A stretch of 64,000 nt of DNA from Lentzea aerocolonigenes (GTDB taxonomy: Bacteria; Actinomycetota; Actinomycetes; Mycobacteriales; Pseudonocardiaceae). Under the pieces are notes generated by a model. The model ran no database searches. It worked only from the letters and a program-made list of their open reading frames with translations, and had not been told where the DNA came from. Positions 8,832 to 17,066 of the stretch are shown here, in pieces. Location of the stretch: assembly GCF_000955955.1 (NCBI RefSeq), contig NZ_JYJG01000059.1, positions 26,679-90,678 of the forward strand, read 5' to 3'. The position numbers and the translations under genes are program-made. How positions within the stretch are numbered: the first letter of the stretch is position 1; each line of letters begins with the position of its first letter.

Positions 8832-9896
8832 ATGGGCAACATGACTGGCGGAGTAGGAATATCGCTATTTTCGGGTGCTGGAGGGTTGGACCTCGGCGTC
8901 GAAAACGCTGGATTTGAAGTTCGTGCCGCAGTGGAACGCGACCGCGACGCTGTGATGACTATGGAGAAGAACTTCATCCACCTGAAGTCTCCGGTCTTGC
9001 AGAACGACATTCTCAACGTCGAGACGGAAGAAATCCTCGCGGCTGCGGGTCTTGGCGAAGGTGAGCGGCCGGACCTGCTCGTCGGTGGCCCGCCCTGCAC
9101 GCCCTTCTCGAAATCTGGCTTCTGGCTCGAATGGAAGAGGGCTGGGCTCGACCCGGATGCGAGCCTCCTCCAGGCATACACTCGCGTGTTGCGTGAAGCG
9201 CGACCTAGGGCCTTCATTCTTGAGAACGTCTACGCGCTGACGTACAACAACAAGGCGAGTAAGCCCGCGTTTGATCGCCTGCTTCGTGAAATCGATGAGG
9301 CAGGATATGAGCTCACTTGGCGCGTTCTCAACGCAGCAGACTTCGGTGTGCCTCAGGCTAGGCCACGACTGTTCATCATCGGCGTGCCGAAGGGGCAGAA
9401 GATGCCCGTTCTGCCGACGGCGACTCACGGCGGCAGCTGGGAGCGGCGTGCGACCGGCAACGCTGAGAGGCCTCACGTCACCGCTGGCGAAGCGTTGAAG
9501 GGCGTTGTGTCTGACCCCGAACCGACCGAAGAGGTCGGAGGGCGTTGGGGACACCTCTTGCCAGACATTCCTCCGGGTCAGAACTATCTGTTCTACACGA
9601 AGGAAAAGGACCACCCAGACCCGGTCTTTGAGTGGCGCTCGAAGTACTGGTCCTTCTTGTTGAAGCTCGATCCCAACAAACCGTCTCCCACGATTCAAGC
9701 CCAACCTGGACCTTACGTAGGTCCGTTCCACTGGGAAGGTCGGCGGCTTCGGGTTCCAGAGGTCAAGAGGCTGTTCACCTTCCCTGACTCTTTTGAACTG
9801 GTCGGAAAGCGAAACTCAGTTCAGGCGCAGCTCGGCAACTGTGTTCCGCCGCTTCTCGCTCAGAGAGTCGCCGAGCAAGTGGCGAAAGTTCTGTAA
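8832..9896 (+). CDS. DNA (cytosine-5) methyltransferase
   Basis: A 354-residue Dcm/HhaI-type C5 methyltransferase. Motif I is LFSGAGGLDLG, motif IV the catalytic GGPPCTPFS with Cys89, motif VI ENV (131-133), motif VIII QARPR and motif X near LGNCVPP at the C-terminus. The target-recognition segment lies between about 185 and 300. It protects the host from the upstream endonuclease, 46 bases before it and co-directional. The start may be the ATG at 8832 or the ATG at 8841; both precede motif I. It is followed 13 bases later by a Vsr gene, a common companion of C5 methyltransferases. Confidence 0.92.
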   Translation: MGNMTGGVGISLFSGAGGLDLGVENAGFEVRAAVERDRDAVMTMEKNFIHLKSPVLQNDILNVETEEILAAAGLGEGERPDLLVGGPPCTPFSKSGFWLEWKRAGLDPDASLLQAYTRVLREARPRAFILENVYALTYNNKASKPAFDRLLREIDEAGYELTWRVLNAADFGVPQARPRLFIIGVPKGQKMPVLPTATHGGSWERRATGNAERPHVTAGEALKGVVSDPEPTEEVGGRWGHLLPDIPPGQNYLFYTKEKDHPDPVFEWRSKYWSFLLKLDPNKPSPTIQAQPGPYVGPFHWEGRRLRVPEVKRLFTFPDSFELVGKRNSVQAQLGNCVPPLLAQRVAEQVAKVL

Positions 9897-9909
9897 GGAC
9901 GGCGTCAAC

Positions 9910-10353
9910 GTGGGTTATGAGGCTTGGGCTTCTTCTGAATCTGCGCGCAGAGTCATGCGCGCAAACAAGAGTCGTCACACCAAGCCGGAGGTCGCTATTC
10001 GGCGAGCGCTTCACGCGATGGGTCTACGCTACCGACTTCACGTGAAGCCTCTGCCGGAAGTACGTTTCAAGCCCGATATTGTCTTCCGTCGGGCCAAAGT
10101 TGCCGTCGAGGTTCATGGCTGTTTCTGGCATAGGTGTCCACAGCACTACCGAGAGCCAGCAACCAATCGCGCCTATTGGCAAGCGAAAGTCGAGCGGAAC
10201 GTCATACGAGACGCTCGAAATAGAGAAGCTCTTGAAAGCGTCGGCTGGACGCTCTTGACGCTCTGGGAACACGAGGACCCAAACGTGGCCGCACAACATG
10301 TCGCTGACGTTGTGCGGCACACGATGGGGACGCCCTCCTGCGCGGCGGGCTAA
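9910..10353 (+). CDS. vsr: very short patch repair endonuclease (Vsr)
   Basis: A 147-residue Vsr protein that nicks next to T:G mismatches created when 5-methylcytosine deaminates. Family marks are RRVMRANKSRHTKPEVAIR near the N-terminus, FKPDIVF with the catalytic Asp, and VHGCFWHRCP with the zinc-binding and catalytic His/Cys. I start it at GTG 9910, which has AAGGAC about eight bases upstream; the longer in-frame extension overlaps the methyltransferase. The position right after the methyltransferase and the family's known role make a repair function very likely. Confidence 0.92.
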   Translation: MGYEAWASSESARRVMRANKSRHTKPEVAIRRALHAMGLRYRLHVKPLPEVRFKPDIVFRRAKVAVEVHGCFWHRCPQHYREPATNRAYWQAKVERNVIRDARNREALESVGWTLLTLWEHEDPNVAAQHVADVVRHTMGTPSCAAG

Positions 10354-10449
10354 GAACCCGAGCTACGGCTTCGGGACGGGCTGGACGCGCGGCGCGTGAT
10401 GCGTCGAAACGCACCCGCGACCATGCGGCCGAGGCGACGACGCATGGAA

Positions 10450-10848
10450 TCACTCCTCTCCGGTGTCGGTGGTGGGCATGTCGACGCCGAGCACGGTGGC
10501 GGCGGCTCGGCCGTCGAGGTACTTGTCTCCGATGTGCATCAGGCGCGCGGCGGCGAGAAACGCGTCTTTCTCCTCACGCGACTTGAAGCAGAAGGCGAAC
10601 CAGAACTCGGAGTCCGTGGCGAGGCGGAAGCGCTCGTCTTCGCGCTTGGTGCGTTCGCGGAACCCGATCGCGAGCGCGTCGAGCTCGGCGCCGGCGTCGG
10701 CCGCGAGGTCGCCGGAGTACTCGACGTCGGCCAGGGGATCGGGCTCGGGTTCGGCGTTGAGCTGCGCCAGCAGGTCGGCGTTCGAGCTGGGGCCGCCGAG
10801 TACGGCGGTGGACTTGAGCTGTGCCAGGAGATCGGCGTTGGGGTCAGG
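10450..10848 (-). CDS. unknown phage protein with N-terminal NADLLAQL repeat
   Basis: A roughly 130-residue acidic protein. The N-terminal part repeats the segment NADLLAQL twice about 15 residues apart, and the C-terminal part (FRLATDSEFWFAFCFKSREEKDAFLAAARLMHIGDKYLDGRAAATVLG) looks like a compact folded domain of the type seen in phage head-assembly operons. I do not recognise a named family. The start is unclear: no ATG, GTG or TTG lies at the start of the conserved part, which begins inside the overlap with the upstream PAPS-reductase-like gene. A CTG at about 10827 or re-initiation after the upstream stop are possible. Confidence 0.55.
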   Translation of the reverse strand, partial: PDPNADLLAQLKSTAVLGGPSSNADLLAQLNAEPEPDPLADVEYSGDLAADAGAELDALAIGFRERTKREDERFRLATDSEFWFAFCFKSREEKDAFLAAARLMHIGDKYLDGRAAATVLGVDMPTTDTGEE

Positions 10849-11602
10849 CGGCGAGGTTACGGCGGAACACCTCCAGGTCGGCGAGCGGGAACCACTGCAA
10901 GATCCGCTCGTAGTCGTCGGGCGCGTGCTGGCGGATCGGGTCGAGGAACCGGAAGTCCAGGCCGTCGAAGCTGCGGCCGAACCAGGTGTATTCCTCTGGG
11001 AGCGGGCAGTTGTGGCGCTTGAGCGCGTCGCGGACGTCAGCGATGCGCCAGTCCCACACGATGCTGACCTTGCGGACGCTGTCGCGCTTCGGGCCGTGGG
11101 TGACCATCGCCATCCGCCGGTTCGGCGAGTCCGCGGCGCGCACACCGTCGGCGTTCCAGGCGCCCGCGTGGCCCAGGTCTTCCCGGATCATGTCCGCGAC
11201 TTCCTCATACGTCGGTTCCGGGAGCTGCGCGGCCTCGATCACCGCCGCCCGCTCCGGCGGCTGGAACAGCAGGCTGTTGAGCCACCGGTACAGCGTCGGG
11301 TGCGGCAGGTTCAGGATCGGGGTCTGGAAGAAGTCCTCGTAGAACTTCCTGCTGTCCTCGATGAACCGCAGACCCGGCACCAGGTACAGGTGGTAGGGGA
11401 CGACTTCGATCCCGGCTTCGCGCATCGCCAGCCACGCGGCGATGCTGTCCTTGCCCCGGCTGAAGCCGAGCAAAACGGGTTTTCCTTCGGCGGCGAGCTC
11501 GGCGCGGATCTGCTCGGAGCTCGTGATGCCGTCGATCTCGATGGGCAGCGGGTCACCTCCAGGTCGTGTGATGCGGTGTGCATCGTGTGATGCGTGGCGC
11601 AT
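10844..11602 (-). CDS. PAPS reductase / PP-loop family protein
   Basis: A 252-residue PP-loop protein: LLGFSRGKDSIAAWLA is the pyrophosphate-binding SGGKDS-like motif with Arg in place of the second Gly. It is followed by PYHLYLVPGLRFIEDS and the helix-rich body common in phage phosphoadenosine-phosphosulfate-reductase-like proteins. Relatives of this family are used in sulfate reduction and in DndC-type DNA phosphorothioation; the phage versions have no settled role. The start at ATG 11602 shares one base with the upstream stop (TGATG), and the first codons (RHASHDAHRI) run over GTGATGCG repeats. The catalytic Cys motif of true PAPS reductases is not obvious. Confidence 0.75.
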   Translation of the reverse strand: MRHASHDAHRITRPGGDPLPIEIDGITSSEQIRAELAAEGKPVLLGFSRGKDSIAAWLAMREAGIEVVPYHLYLVPGLRFIEDSRKFYEDFFQTPILNLPHPTLYRWLNSLLFQPPERAAVIEAAQLPEPTYEEVADMIREDLGHAGAWNADGVRAADSPNRRMAMVTHGPKRDSVRKVSIVWDWRIADVRDALKRHNCPLPEEYTWFGRSFDGLDFRFLDPIRQHAPDDYERILQWFPLADLEVFRRNLAA

Positions 11603-11605
11603 CAC
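11587..11605. promoter_or_regulatory. palindrome GTGATGCG-TGG-CGCATCAC
   Basis: A perfect 8-bp inverted repeat with a 3-base spacer lies over the start codon of the PAPS-reductase-like gene. The half-site GTGATGCG also occurs at 11568-11575 and 10396-10403, and a related palindrome (TGATGCGT/ACGCATCA) lies at 21474-21496 upstream of the lasso cluster. It may be a repressor operator of the element; this is inference from symmetry and recurrence only. Confidence 0.4.
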
Positions 11606-11823
11606 GAACGGCGGTCGGTGGGGGAGTGCGCGCGGGCGGCCAGGCGGGACACCGTGGACTGCGCGACGTTCGCGTGAGGTGCGATCCGCCGTTGCGCGAT
11701 GCCACGTTGCACGGCTTGGCGTACAAGGGATTCCCAGCGTGCGGTCCACGCGGCCACCTGGTCGGCGGCCTGCTCGATCTCGTCGAGCAATTCGTCTGGG
11801 TCGCGGCCGGCGTCGGCGGTCAC
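11602..11823 (-). CDS. small helix-turn-helix protein
   Basis: A 73-residue protein started at GTG 11823. Its second half (RGIAQRRIAPHANVAQSTVSRLAARAH) reads as a helix-turn-helix with the recognition helix at AQSTVSRL, similar to resolvase/transposase-type HTH segments. An amphipathic helix (DELLDEIEQAADQVAAW) precedes it. It lies just before the PAPS-reductase-like gene, sharing one base. It may be a small DNA-binding regulator or packaging-site binding protein; nothing more can be said. Confidence 0.6.
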   Translation of the reverse strand: MTADAGRDPDELLDEIEQAADQVAAWTARWESLVRQAVQRGIAQRRIAPHANVAQSTVSRLAARAHSPTDRRS

Positions 11824-11971
11824 GGGTCGGCTCCGCGGACGTGGGTTCGGCCGTCGGCAAAACTTGACCCCAGACAAACGGCCCTCAGTGGCTTGTGCCC
11901 CGTTGCGCGGCGGAAGGGTCCCTCCCCTGGGGGTGGCGTGCGGCCCGAGCGGGCGGCGTCGGCGGCGTGGC

Positions 11972-12370
11972 TCACGGGCTGTTCCACCCTCCTCGGGTCC
12001 GGGGATCGGTGGCGGTGGCCTTGGCATGGCACGGGGCACACAGACCACGGCCACGGGCAGGGTGGTCAGGGTCCAGGCCAGCGGCTACCAGCTCCCTGCG
12101 GGTGAGCGGCCAGTGATCGGCCACGGTGGCCGGTTGCTGGCACGGGCGGCCGGTGTGAGCAGGGCAGTCCAGGCGGTCACAGCGGCACACCAGGTCACGG
12201 GCCAGCACGGCGGGACGGAACCGGGACCGGTGGCCAGCGGTGTAGCCACGCTGCGCGCTGGTCCCGTGCGCACGGCGGCCACGGGAACGGCACGGCTGGC
12301 AGTGACCACCGGTAGCGGTGGTGTTCGGGCACCCCGGACGGGTGCACGGGCGGGCGGCACGGGACGGCAT
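11972..12370 (-). CDS. phage HNH endonuclease
   Basis: A 132-residue HNH protein. Zinc-binding Cys pairs occur at the N-terminus (CTRPGCPNT and CQPCRSRG) and the HNH core reads VADHWPLTRRELVAAGLDPDHP then GRGLCAPCHAKATA, with the typical D-H, N/D and H positions. Phage HNH enzymes near terminase genes assist cutting of concatemers at cos sites, and the place a few genes before the terminase fits that role. Start is the ATG at 12370 with GGGGGTGG just upstream, preferred over a GTG two codons earlier. Confidence 0.85.
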   Translation of the reverse strand: MPSRAARPCTRPGCPNTTATGGHCQPCRSRGRRAHGTSAQRGYTAGHRSRFRPAVLARDLVCRCDRLDCPAHTGRPCQQPATVADHWPLTRRELVAAGLDPDHPARGRGLCAPCHAKATATDPRTRGGWNSP

Positions 12371-12390
12371 GGCCACCCCCGGACATGAGA

Positions 12391-12419
12391 CAGCCCCGGC
12401 ATCGGGGATGCCGGGGCTG
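12391..12419 (-). terminator. terminator-like hairpin
   Basis: A 13-bp perfect stem CAGCCCCGGCATC with a GGG loop lies 30 bases downstream of the DUF932-like gene and just before the HNH gene. It likely ends or attenuates minus-strand transcription of the larger gene. There is no strong T run, which is common in high-GC hosts. Confidence 0.65.
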
Positions 12420-12448
12420 TTCGGTGTTCGGTTGTGCGGTCCGGGCGG

Positions 12449-13801
12449 CTAGCTCACCTTCACGAACCGGCGGGCGAGCTGCCAGGCGGTTTTGCTCGGG
12501 TTGTTCTTGTCGGTGAACAACGCGGTCATCGCACGGTCGGTCTCGGTCTCACCGGTCTCGGTGTCGAACTGCTGGCACACGGTGAGTGCGGCTTGCAGCG
12601 CTCCCCACGCCGTCCCCGCGATGTTCTCGGTGATGTCCACCTTGCCCTCAAACATGATCCTCATGAGGTTGATGCACATCTGGTGACGGGTGCGCTTGGC
12701 GTGCGTGCCGGTGTCACCGGGGTACGGGAACAAGGTGTTGCAGAACTGGCTGAACTCGTCCGCCGTCAGTGTCCGCGCGTACAGGGCCTCAGCGGATTCG
12801 GTGAACCACTGCGTGTAGGTGTGGAGCAGGTCCAGGCCGGTACTGGTCTCGGTGATCCGCTTGTCCGCGTCATCGGTGGCGCTCAGGTTGATGTGGTTGG
12901 GGCATTTCAGGAACTCGACCGGGTGGACGGTCTGCGTGGCCACACGGACCGGGCTGATGATGAGCTTGGAACTGCGGGCGGTCACCAGGGAGTTGAGCAG
13001 GACCACCCGGAACTCAACCGGGTCTTTGCCACCCACCATGAGCGGTTCGGGAATCCGGATGCTGGCGAACGCGGCCTTGTCGTTCCACAACGGTCCGGCC
13101 GGTCCGGTCTTGGCCTTGGTGTCTTTCATGATCGAGGTCAGCATCTCGCCCCGGACCTCGATCGGAACCGGCACCTTGTTCGAGTTGGTGGAGCTGATGA
13201 ACTTCCGGCGGTGCGGGGCGTCGGGGTGCGGGCGGACCAGCCCCCACGTGTTGTCCATCTCCAGCGGCACGGCCGTGTGCTCCGGGTCGACCAGGCCGGT
13301 GTCGTTGGGGACGTCCTCCAGCATCAGGCAGTTCTTCTTGTGCTTCTCGCCTGCCGGGGCCTCGCACTCGGTGCAGTTGTCCGTCTCGGCCAGCGTCACC
13401 GCCGGTTGCACCTTCACGTTCCAGCCGGACAACTCGGCCTTCTTCAGCAGCTCGGTCACCGAGCGGGAGCCATTGACCTGAGTCGCGAGCCGCGCCCAGG
13501 CGTCCTTCCCCGGCTTGATCGGCTCCACCACGGCAACCGGCTTGGCCTTGGCCTCGGCCTTGGCGGGAGTGCCCTTGGCGGGTGCGGCCTTGGTGCTGCT
13601 GGACTTGTCAGCCGGGGCCTTGGCGGCTGCTGGCTTGGCCGGAGCCTGAGCCGGGGCCTTGGCTGCCGGAGTCTTTGCCGGGGCCTTGGCGGGAGCCTTG
13701 GTGGCCTTAGCGGCAGGCTTGGCTGCTACGGGCTTTGCAGCGGCCTTGGTGGCAGGCTTGGCGGCAGGGGTCTTCTGGGCAGGGTCAACCGGTGTGGTCA
13801 T
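12449..13801 (-). CDS. DUF932-like phage/plasmid protein with Lys/Ala/Pro tail
   Basis: A 450-residue protein. Residues 1-95 are a low-complexity Ala/Lys/Pro tail resembling the histone-H1-like tails of actinobacterial nucleoid proteins. The rest is a folded domain with LAETDNCTECEAPAGEKHKKNC, and a C-terminal part (RTRHQMCINLMRIMFEG, then ENIAGTAWGALQAALTVC) that matches the ending of the DUF932 phage/plasmid-like family. Such proteins are often found near recombination and single-strand annealing functions of mobile elements. Start ATG 13801 has AGAGGAAA upstream; an in-frame codon 11 residues earlier lacks it. The DNA-binding tail suggests action on DNA, but the reaction is unknown. Confidence 0.7.
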   Translation of the reverse strand: MTTPVDPAQKTPAAKPATKAAAKPVAAKPAAKATKAPAKAPAKTPAAKAPAQAPAKPAAAKAPADKSSSTKAAPAKGTPAKAEAKAKPVAVVEPIKPGKDAWARLATQVNGSRSVTELLKKAELSGWNVKVQPAVTLAETDNCTECEAPAGEKHKKNCLMLEDVPNDTGLVDPEHTAVPLEMDNTWGLVRPHPDAPHRRKFISSTNSNKVPVPIEVRGEMLTSIMKDTKAKTGPAGPLWNDKAAFASIRIPEPLMVGGKDPVEFRVVLLNSLVTARSSKLIISPVRVATQTVHPVEFLKCPNHINLSATDDADKRITETSTGLDLLHTYTQWFTESAEALYARTLTADEFSQFCNTLFPYPGDTGTHAKRTRHQMCINLMRIMFEGKVDITENIAGTAWGALQAALTVCQQFDTETGETETDRAMTALFTDKNNPSKTAWQLARRFVKVS

Positions 13802-13990
13802 TGTTCGGATTTCCTCTGATTGCTCGGACAGCACTCATTCAGTGGTGCTGTTCGGTGTGAGCGGGAGACACCACAAACATAGCGGCATTTCCGGCCCTCA
13901 CAAGCAATTCGGGGAGTTCCCAGACAAAGTGACGACGAATGGGTTAACGCATTGTTTTACGATCTTCAGCGACGGATCGCGGGAAAAGAA

Positions 13991-14019
13991 AAGGCCTGCG
14001 AACGGGGTTCGCAGGCCTT
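13991..14019 (-). terminator. rho-independent terminator
   Basis: A perfect stem AAGGCCTGCGAAC with a GGG loop is followed on the minus strand by a T-rich run (TTTTCTTTT). It lies about 90 bases after the end of the gene at 14109-14591 and should stop minus-strand transcription from the small-gene block. The 190 bases between it and the DUF932-like start hold no gene and presumably the next promoter. Confidence 0.85.
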
Positions 14020-14108
14020 TCCGTGTCCTCATGCGTGTTGTCTCACCAGCTCACAGAGGAACGCGTGCCATCCTGCCGGACAACCCGCGCACCGTCGAGC
14101 CCTCGTGA

Positions 14109-14591
14109 TCAATTGTCGTCGTGCGCACGCCTGTCCTGAATCCGCGTCAGCGCCTGGCGGACGATCGCGCGCATCCTGAGGTTTCGTTCGATGCGCGCCA
14201 GTTCGGATTCCGTGAGGGTCCACGTCCAGCCGACGGCGTAGCCGATCATCGTCACAGAGAATCGGTTGTGTTCGCGGCAGTAGTTCAGCATGTCGCGGGT
14301 GAGCAGGTCCATCACCTCCTCGGCGGTGGTGGCCAGCCTCACGAGCGCGGCGTCACCGTCGAGGCTTGCGATGAGCCCCAACACGTTCACCGCCCGGCGG
14401 TCACGTTCCAGCTGTGCGCGCAGCATCGTCGCGCGCTCGGCCGTCGCTCCCCGCACGCCCGCGCCGTACCCGGTGAGCTCGGCCGCGCGCTCCGCCCACG
14501 TCTGCTGTGCTTCGAGGCTGTGGAACAGGCCACACGGGCACGTCGGCCTGGGGTCACTGCTCATCCGGATGTACACGATCTTGTTCGTCAA
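14109..14591 (-). CDS. unknown phage protein (160 aa)
   Basis: A 160-residue protein, mostly helical, with a short Cys pair (CPCG) near residue 19 and a C-terminal Arg-rich helix (ERNLRMRAIVRQALTRIQDRR). I do not recognise the family. Start TTG at 14591 is supported by AAGGGGAAAG about seven bases upstream; an ATG ten codons later is the alternative. It is the last gene of a block of small minus-strand genes ending at a strong terminator, and is probably an early or middle phage gene. Confidence 0.65.
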   Translation of the reverse strand: MTNKIVYIRMSSDPRPTCPCGLFHSLEAQQTWAERAAELTGYGAGVRGATAERATMLRAQLERDRRAVNVLGLIASLDGDAALVRLATTAEEVMDLLTRDMLNYCREHNRFSVTMIGYAVGWTWTLTESELARIERNLRMRAIVRQALTRIQDRRAHDDN

Positions 14592-14669
14592 CGACTTTCC
14601 CCTTGTGCGTCAACACGATGTGATCGGTGAAAGCCCGGCGGCGACCAGGACGGCCGCCGCCGGGCGGGC

Positions 14670-15110
14670 CTATCTCGCGGTCACCTCGATCCACAGCACG
14701 TCCACGTCGCGCACGCCCCGGTGCGGGGTGATGTCCTGTACCCACGCCAGAAGCTCGGCGCGGCCCGCGTCGGTGAGGTGGTAGGGGACCAGCTCGGCTC
14801 CCCGCGCACCCACGGGCGGGGCCACGAGCCCGCGCCTGATCGCCCGGTTCCGGGCGGCCGGTGTCGTGGCGTCCTCCAGCAGCCACGGCCAGGTGAAGCC
14901 CACGGCCAACATCCACAGGACCCGGCGCACCTGCGTGTCCTCGGCCAGCTTCAGGAAGGTCTTGGAGTCGCGGGTGATGGGGCCGGGTTCGACGGGCCGC
15001 TCGTCCTGCACGAGCGCTGGGCGCTCGTCGGTGCCCCGCATCGCCGGAACGCTCTGCGCGTCCGGGTGCACGGCCGGGATGGCATCGGGGGCGGTGTGCT
15101 TGTTCACCAT
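14670..15110 (-). CDS. unknown phage protein, winged-helix-like
   Basis: A 146-residue protein with a disordered N-terminal 45 residues. The rest (TRDSKTFLKLAEDTQVRRVLWML, then YHLTDAGRAELLAWVQDITP) has the look of a small winged-helix domain, where YHLTDAGRAELLAW resembles the wing region of MarR/PadR-type proteins. It overlaps the preceding gene by seven bases (ATGGTGA) and resembles it in layout, ending with the same kind of LTxxGxxxxxxW pattern, so the two may be diverged duplicates. Function unknown. Confidence 0.65.
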   Translation of the reverse strand: MVNKHTAPDAIPAVHPDAQSVPAMRGTDERPALVQDERPVEPGPITRDSKTFLKLAEDTQVRRVLWMLAVGFTWPWLLEDATTPAARNRAIRRGLVAPPVGARGAELVPYHLTDAGRAELLAWVQDITPHRGVRDVDVLWIEVTAR

Positions 15111-15466
15111 CCGGTCACGTCCTGCCACAACTGCTGAAAGCGCGGGTCGCGCCGGTGAGGGGTGACGGCGTTCTTCCACTGCCACCACGCCGCCAGGCCC
15201 TCGGCGGTGAGCTTGAGCCGGGTGTCCCCGCTCACCCATCCGTACTCTCGGCACTGGTAGACGGCCATCGGATCGGTGCGCTCCCGCACCATCGCGGTTC
15301 CCAGATCCAGATACAGCAGGCACAGCACGTTCATCACGTGCGTGTCCAGGCTCAAGGTCTGGTGCAGGGCGGTGAGTTGCTGGTCACTCAGGTTGACCGC
15401 GTACAGGTAGCGTTCGCCCGCCTCGGCGGCAGACAACGCGTCCAGCGGTGGAGTACTCTCACCCAC
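15104..15466 (-). CDS. unknown phage protein (120 aa), paralogue-like
   Basis: A 120-residue protein started at GTG 15466, with GAGAGGAC upstream. It contains VMNVLCLLYLDLGTAMV and a C-terminal TRLKLTAEGLAAWWQWKNAVTPHRRDPRFQQLW. The last part parallels the end of the next gene (YHLTDAGRAELLAWVQDITPHRGVRDVDVLW), so the two look like tandem paralogues with winged-helix-like C-termini. No named family recognised. Confidence 0.65.
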   Translation of the reverse strand: MGESTPPLDALSAAEAGERYLYAVNLSDQQLTALHQTLSLDTHVMNVLCLLYLDLGTAMVRERTDPMAVYQCREYGWVSGDTRLKLTAEGLAAWWQWKNAVTPHRRDPRFQQLWQDVTGW

Positions 15467-15596
15467 GTCAGACGTCCTCTCGGAGTTTCCGTTTCGGTTT
15501 TCGCTCCGCGAGGACGCCAGACCACACCCTGGGGCTGTGCTAGCAGCCGCCAGGGCCTTTCTTTTCGGCCTGGCGTCCTCGGTGACAAAGCGGCGG

Positions 15597-16010
15597 TCAG
15601 GACTTGGCTGCGGACAAGAACAGCCCCGGCTGGTGATCGCGCGCGCGTTGCTGTGCTTCACTCAGGAGATGCACGGTGCAGAAGAACCGCCGATCCAATC
15701 CGTCGTCCGGATGGGTCCAGTTGAACTTCTCGAAGAACTCCTCAATCGAGTTGTGAAGTTCTTCCGCCTCGCACGTGTGCAAACCCGGTGCGATGAACAG
15801 GAAATCGTCGGTCAGGTTCATGACCTTCACCACGATGTTCTGTTCGCCGTTGTGCCAGAGCGCGAAATCCGTACCGGTCGGCACGGTGACCGAATCGGCC
15901 GACCGCGTGAGTACTCGGTACATGCATTCGGTCAGCTCGGCAAAACTCATCAGCCGGGTGCGGCCGTAGTACGCCCCGTATTTCCGGCCGGTATCGTCCT
16001 TGTTGGACAT
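15597..16010 (-). CDS. unknown phage protein (137 aa)
   Basis: A 137-residue protein with alternating beta-like and helical stretches (FALWHNGEQNIVVKVMNL, DDFLFIAPGLHTC). Start ATG 16010 follows GGGAAGG. It sits in the block of small minus-strand genes of the phage early region. I do not recognise the family; it is a credible gene because of its start signal, its intact frame and its place between two genes of similar kind. Codon use resembles the neighbours. Confidence 0.65.
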   Translation of the reverse strand: MSNKDDTGRKYGAYYGRTRLMSFAELTECMYRVLTRSADSVTVPTGTDFALWHNGEQNIVVKVMNLTDDFLFIAPGLHTCEAEELHNSIEEFFEKFNWTHPDDGLDRRFFCTVHLLSEAQQRARDHQPGLFLSAAKS

Positions 16011-16029
16011 GGTGGGCCTTCCCGGACAC

Positions 16030-16059
16030 GGACCGGGGGTGAGTGCTCACCCCCGGTCC
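16030..16059. terminator. hairpin between two small phage genes
   Basis: A 14-bp perfect inverted repeat (GGACCGGGGGTGAG, 2-base loop) lies in the 59-base gap between two minus-strand genes. It is probably a terminator or attenuator for the upstream gene at 16070-16549. No T run is present, so an operator is possible. Confidence 0.55.
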
Positions 16060-16069
16060 TCTGCCCTTG

Positions 16070-16549
16070 TTAGCGGGCGGTCCGGACGGTCCGGTGCTGG
16101 CAGTCACAGTCGGTGGTCAGGCTGACTACCTTGCCCACCCCGGTCATGTCCTTGGAGTCAGGGAAGCCCAGGAACCGGATTCCGCACAGGGTGAATCGGC
16201 GGAGTGCGGGGTTCTCCATGTCCCACGGGCAGAACCAGTTGTACTGATTGATGGCGGACTCGTAGATTCCGCCCAGCGACCCATCCTCATCAGGGGCATC
16301 GGTACCGGGGGTGTAGAACTCCCAGCCCTTCTCAAGCGGGTAGGCATTGCCCACAACCAGCGAAACATGGTTGTTGGGGTAGTACCGGATGCTGAACTTG
16401 TCCTCGGACATGGCCATGATGTTGTTCAACATCATCTGGCACAGATCCGGCAGGTTCTGAACATCGGCACTCTCAAAGCACCCTGCCCCAAACAGCCTCT
16501 CATCCGGATTGGCAGATATCCGGACGGCCAAAGTCTTCCTAGGGTTCAT
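16070..16549 (-). CDS. unknown phage protein (159 aa)
   Basis: A 159-residue protein starting MNPRKTLAVRISANPDERL at the ATG 16549, with AGAGG upstream; a start seven codons earlier lacks that spacing. It carries several aromatic motifs (FSIRYYPNNHVSLVVGN, INQYNWFCPWDMENP) and ends in a CDCQH motif that could bind metal. No family recognised. It is the first gene of the small-gene block on this strand, so its promoter should lie in the following gene-free stretch. Confidence 0.65.
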   Translation of the reverse strand: MNPRKTLAVRISANPDERLFGAGCFESADVQNLPDLCQMMLNNIMAMSEDKFSIRYYPNNHVSLVVGNAYPLEKGWEFYTPGTDAPDEDGSLGGIYESAINQYNWFCPWDMENPALRRFTLCGIRFLGFPDSKDMTGVGKVVSLTTDCDCQHRTVRTAR

Positions 16550-16570
16550 AACCTCTGGTTTTCCTCTCAT

Positions 16571-17066
16571 TCCTGATCAGATCCGGTGTGCTAGCACCGG
16601 GGCTGACTCACTTGCAAAACCATGATCTCCCAATTCATGGAATCGGGCAAGCGAATGGAGCGTATTCAAGAAACTGTTTTTGAGAGTGTGTCGCGCACAT
16701 TTCTGACCAGCGGAAATAGGTGGACGTGCACCAAGGAAATTCTTTACTCGGACCACGTGCTGAGAATCGGGTTCCCATCGGGTCGAGCGCGGCCGGATAG
16801 GTGCGCCGTGGTTAGCGTCGGCGGGCGGCTCGGCGACGAGCGACCCTCGACGAGGCGGCCGGCATGGGTCCGCGGGACGAGGCGTGAGGGGAGGCGGGCG
16901 GCGGCGTCGCGCTCGGCGTGACGGGGAACGGTCACGACGTGCAGCGGTGCGCCGCCGCCCGCGGGCGAAGACGGCGGCGGGGACGGGCGCCAGCGTCTTC
17001 GGGACTGGAAGGTCTGTTGGTCGCGTGAGTTGCGTCCGGTTAGGTCGGTGACGCACGATCGAACGC
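16571..17066. other. gene-free stretch in the phage region
   Basis: About 500 bases separate the minus-strand gene starting at 16549 from a plus-strand gene at 17067. The open frames here are Arg/Pro/Ala-rich shadows with no start signal or recognisable sequence. The part nearest 16549 is AT-richer and is a likely promoter for the minus-strand block. I see no hairpin or repeat that stands out. Confidence 0.4.

Noticed and set aside
12434..13819. 461-codon plus-strand frame rich in Gly/Leu repeats
   Set aside because: It is the exact antisense of the Ala/Lys/Pro-rich DUF932-like gene; the repeats are the complement of the tail.
15480..15600. hairpin GCCAGGGCC/GGCCTGGC between two small phage genes
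   Set aside because: The arms pair imperfectly and the loop is uncertain, so it is not listed as a terminator.
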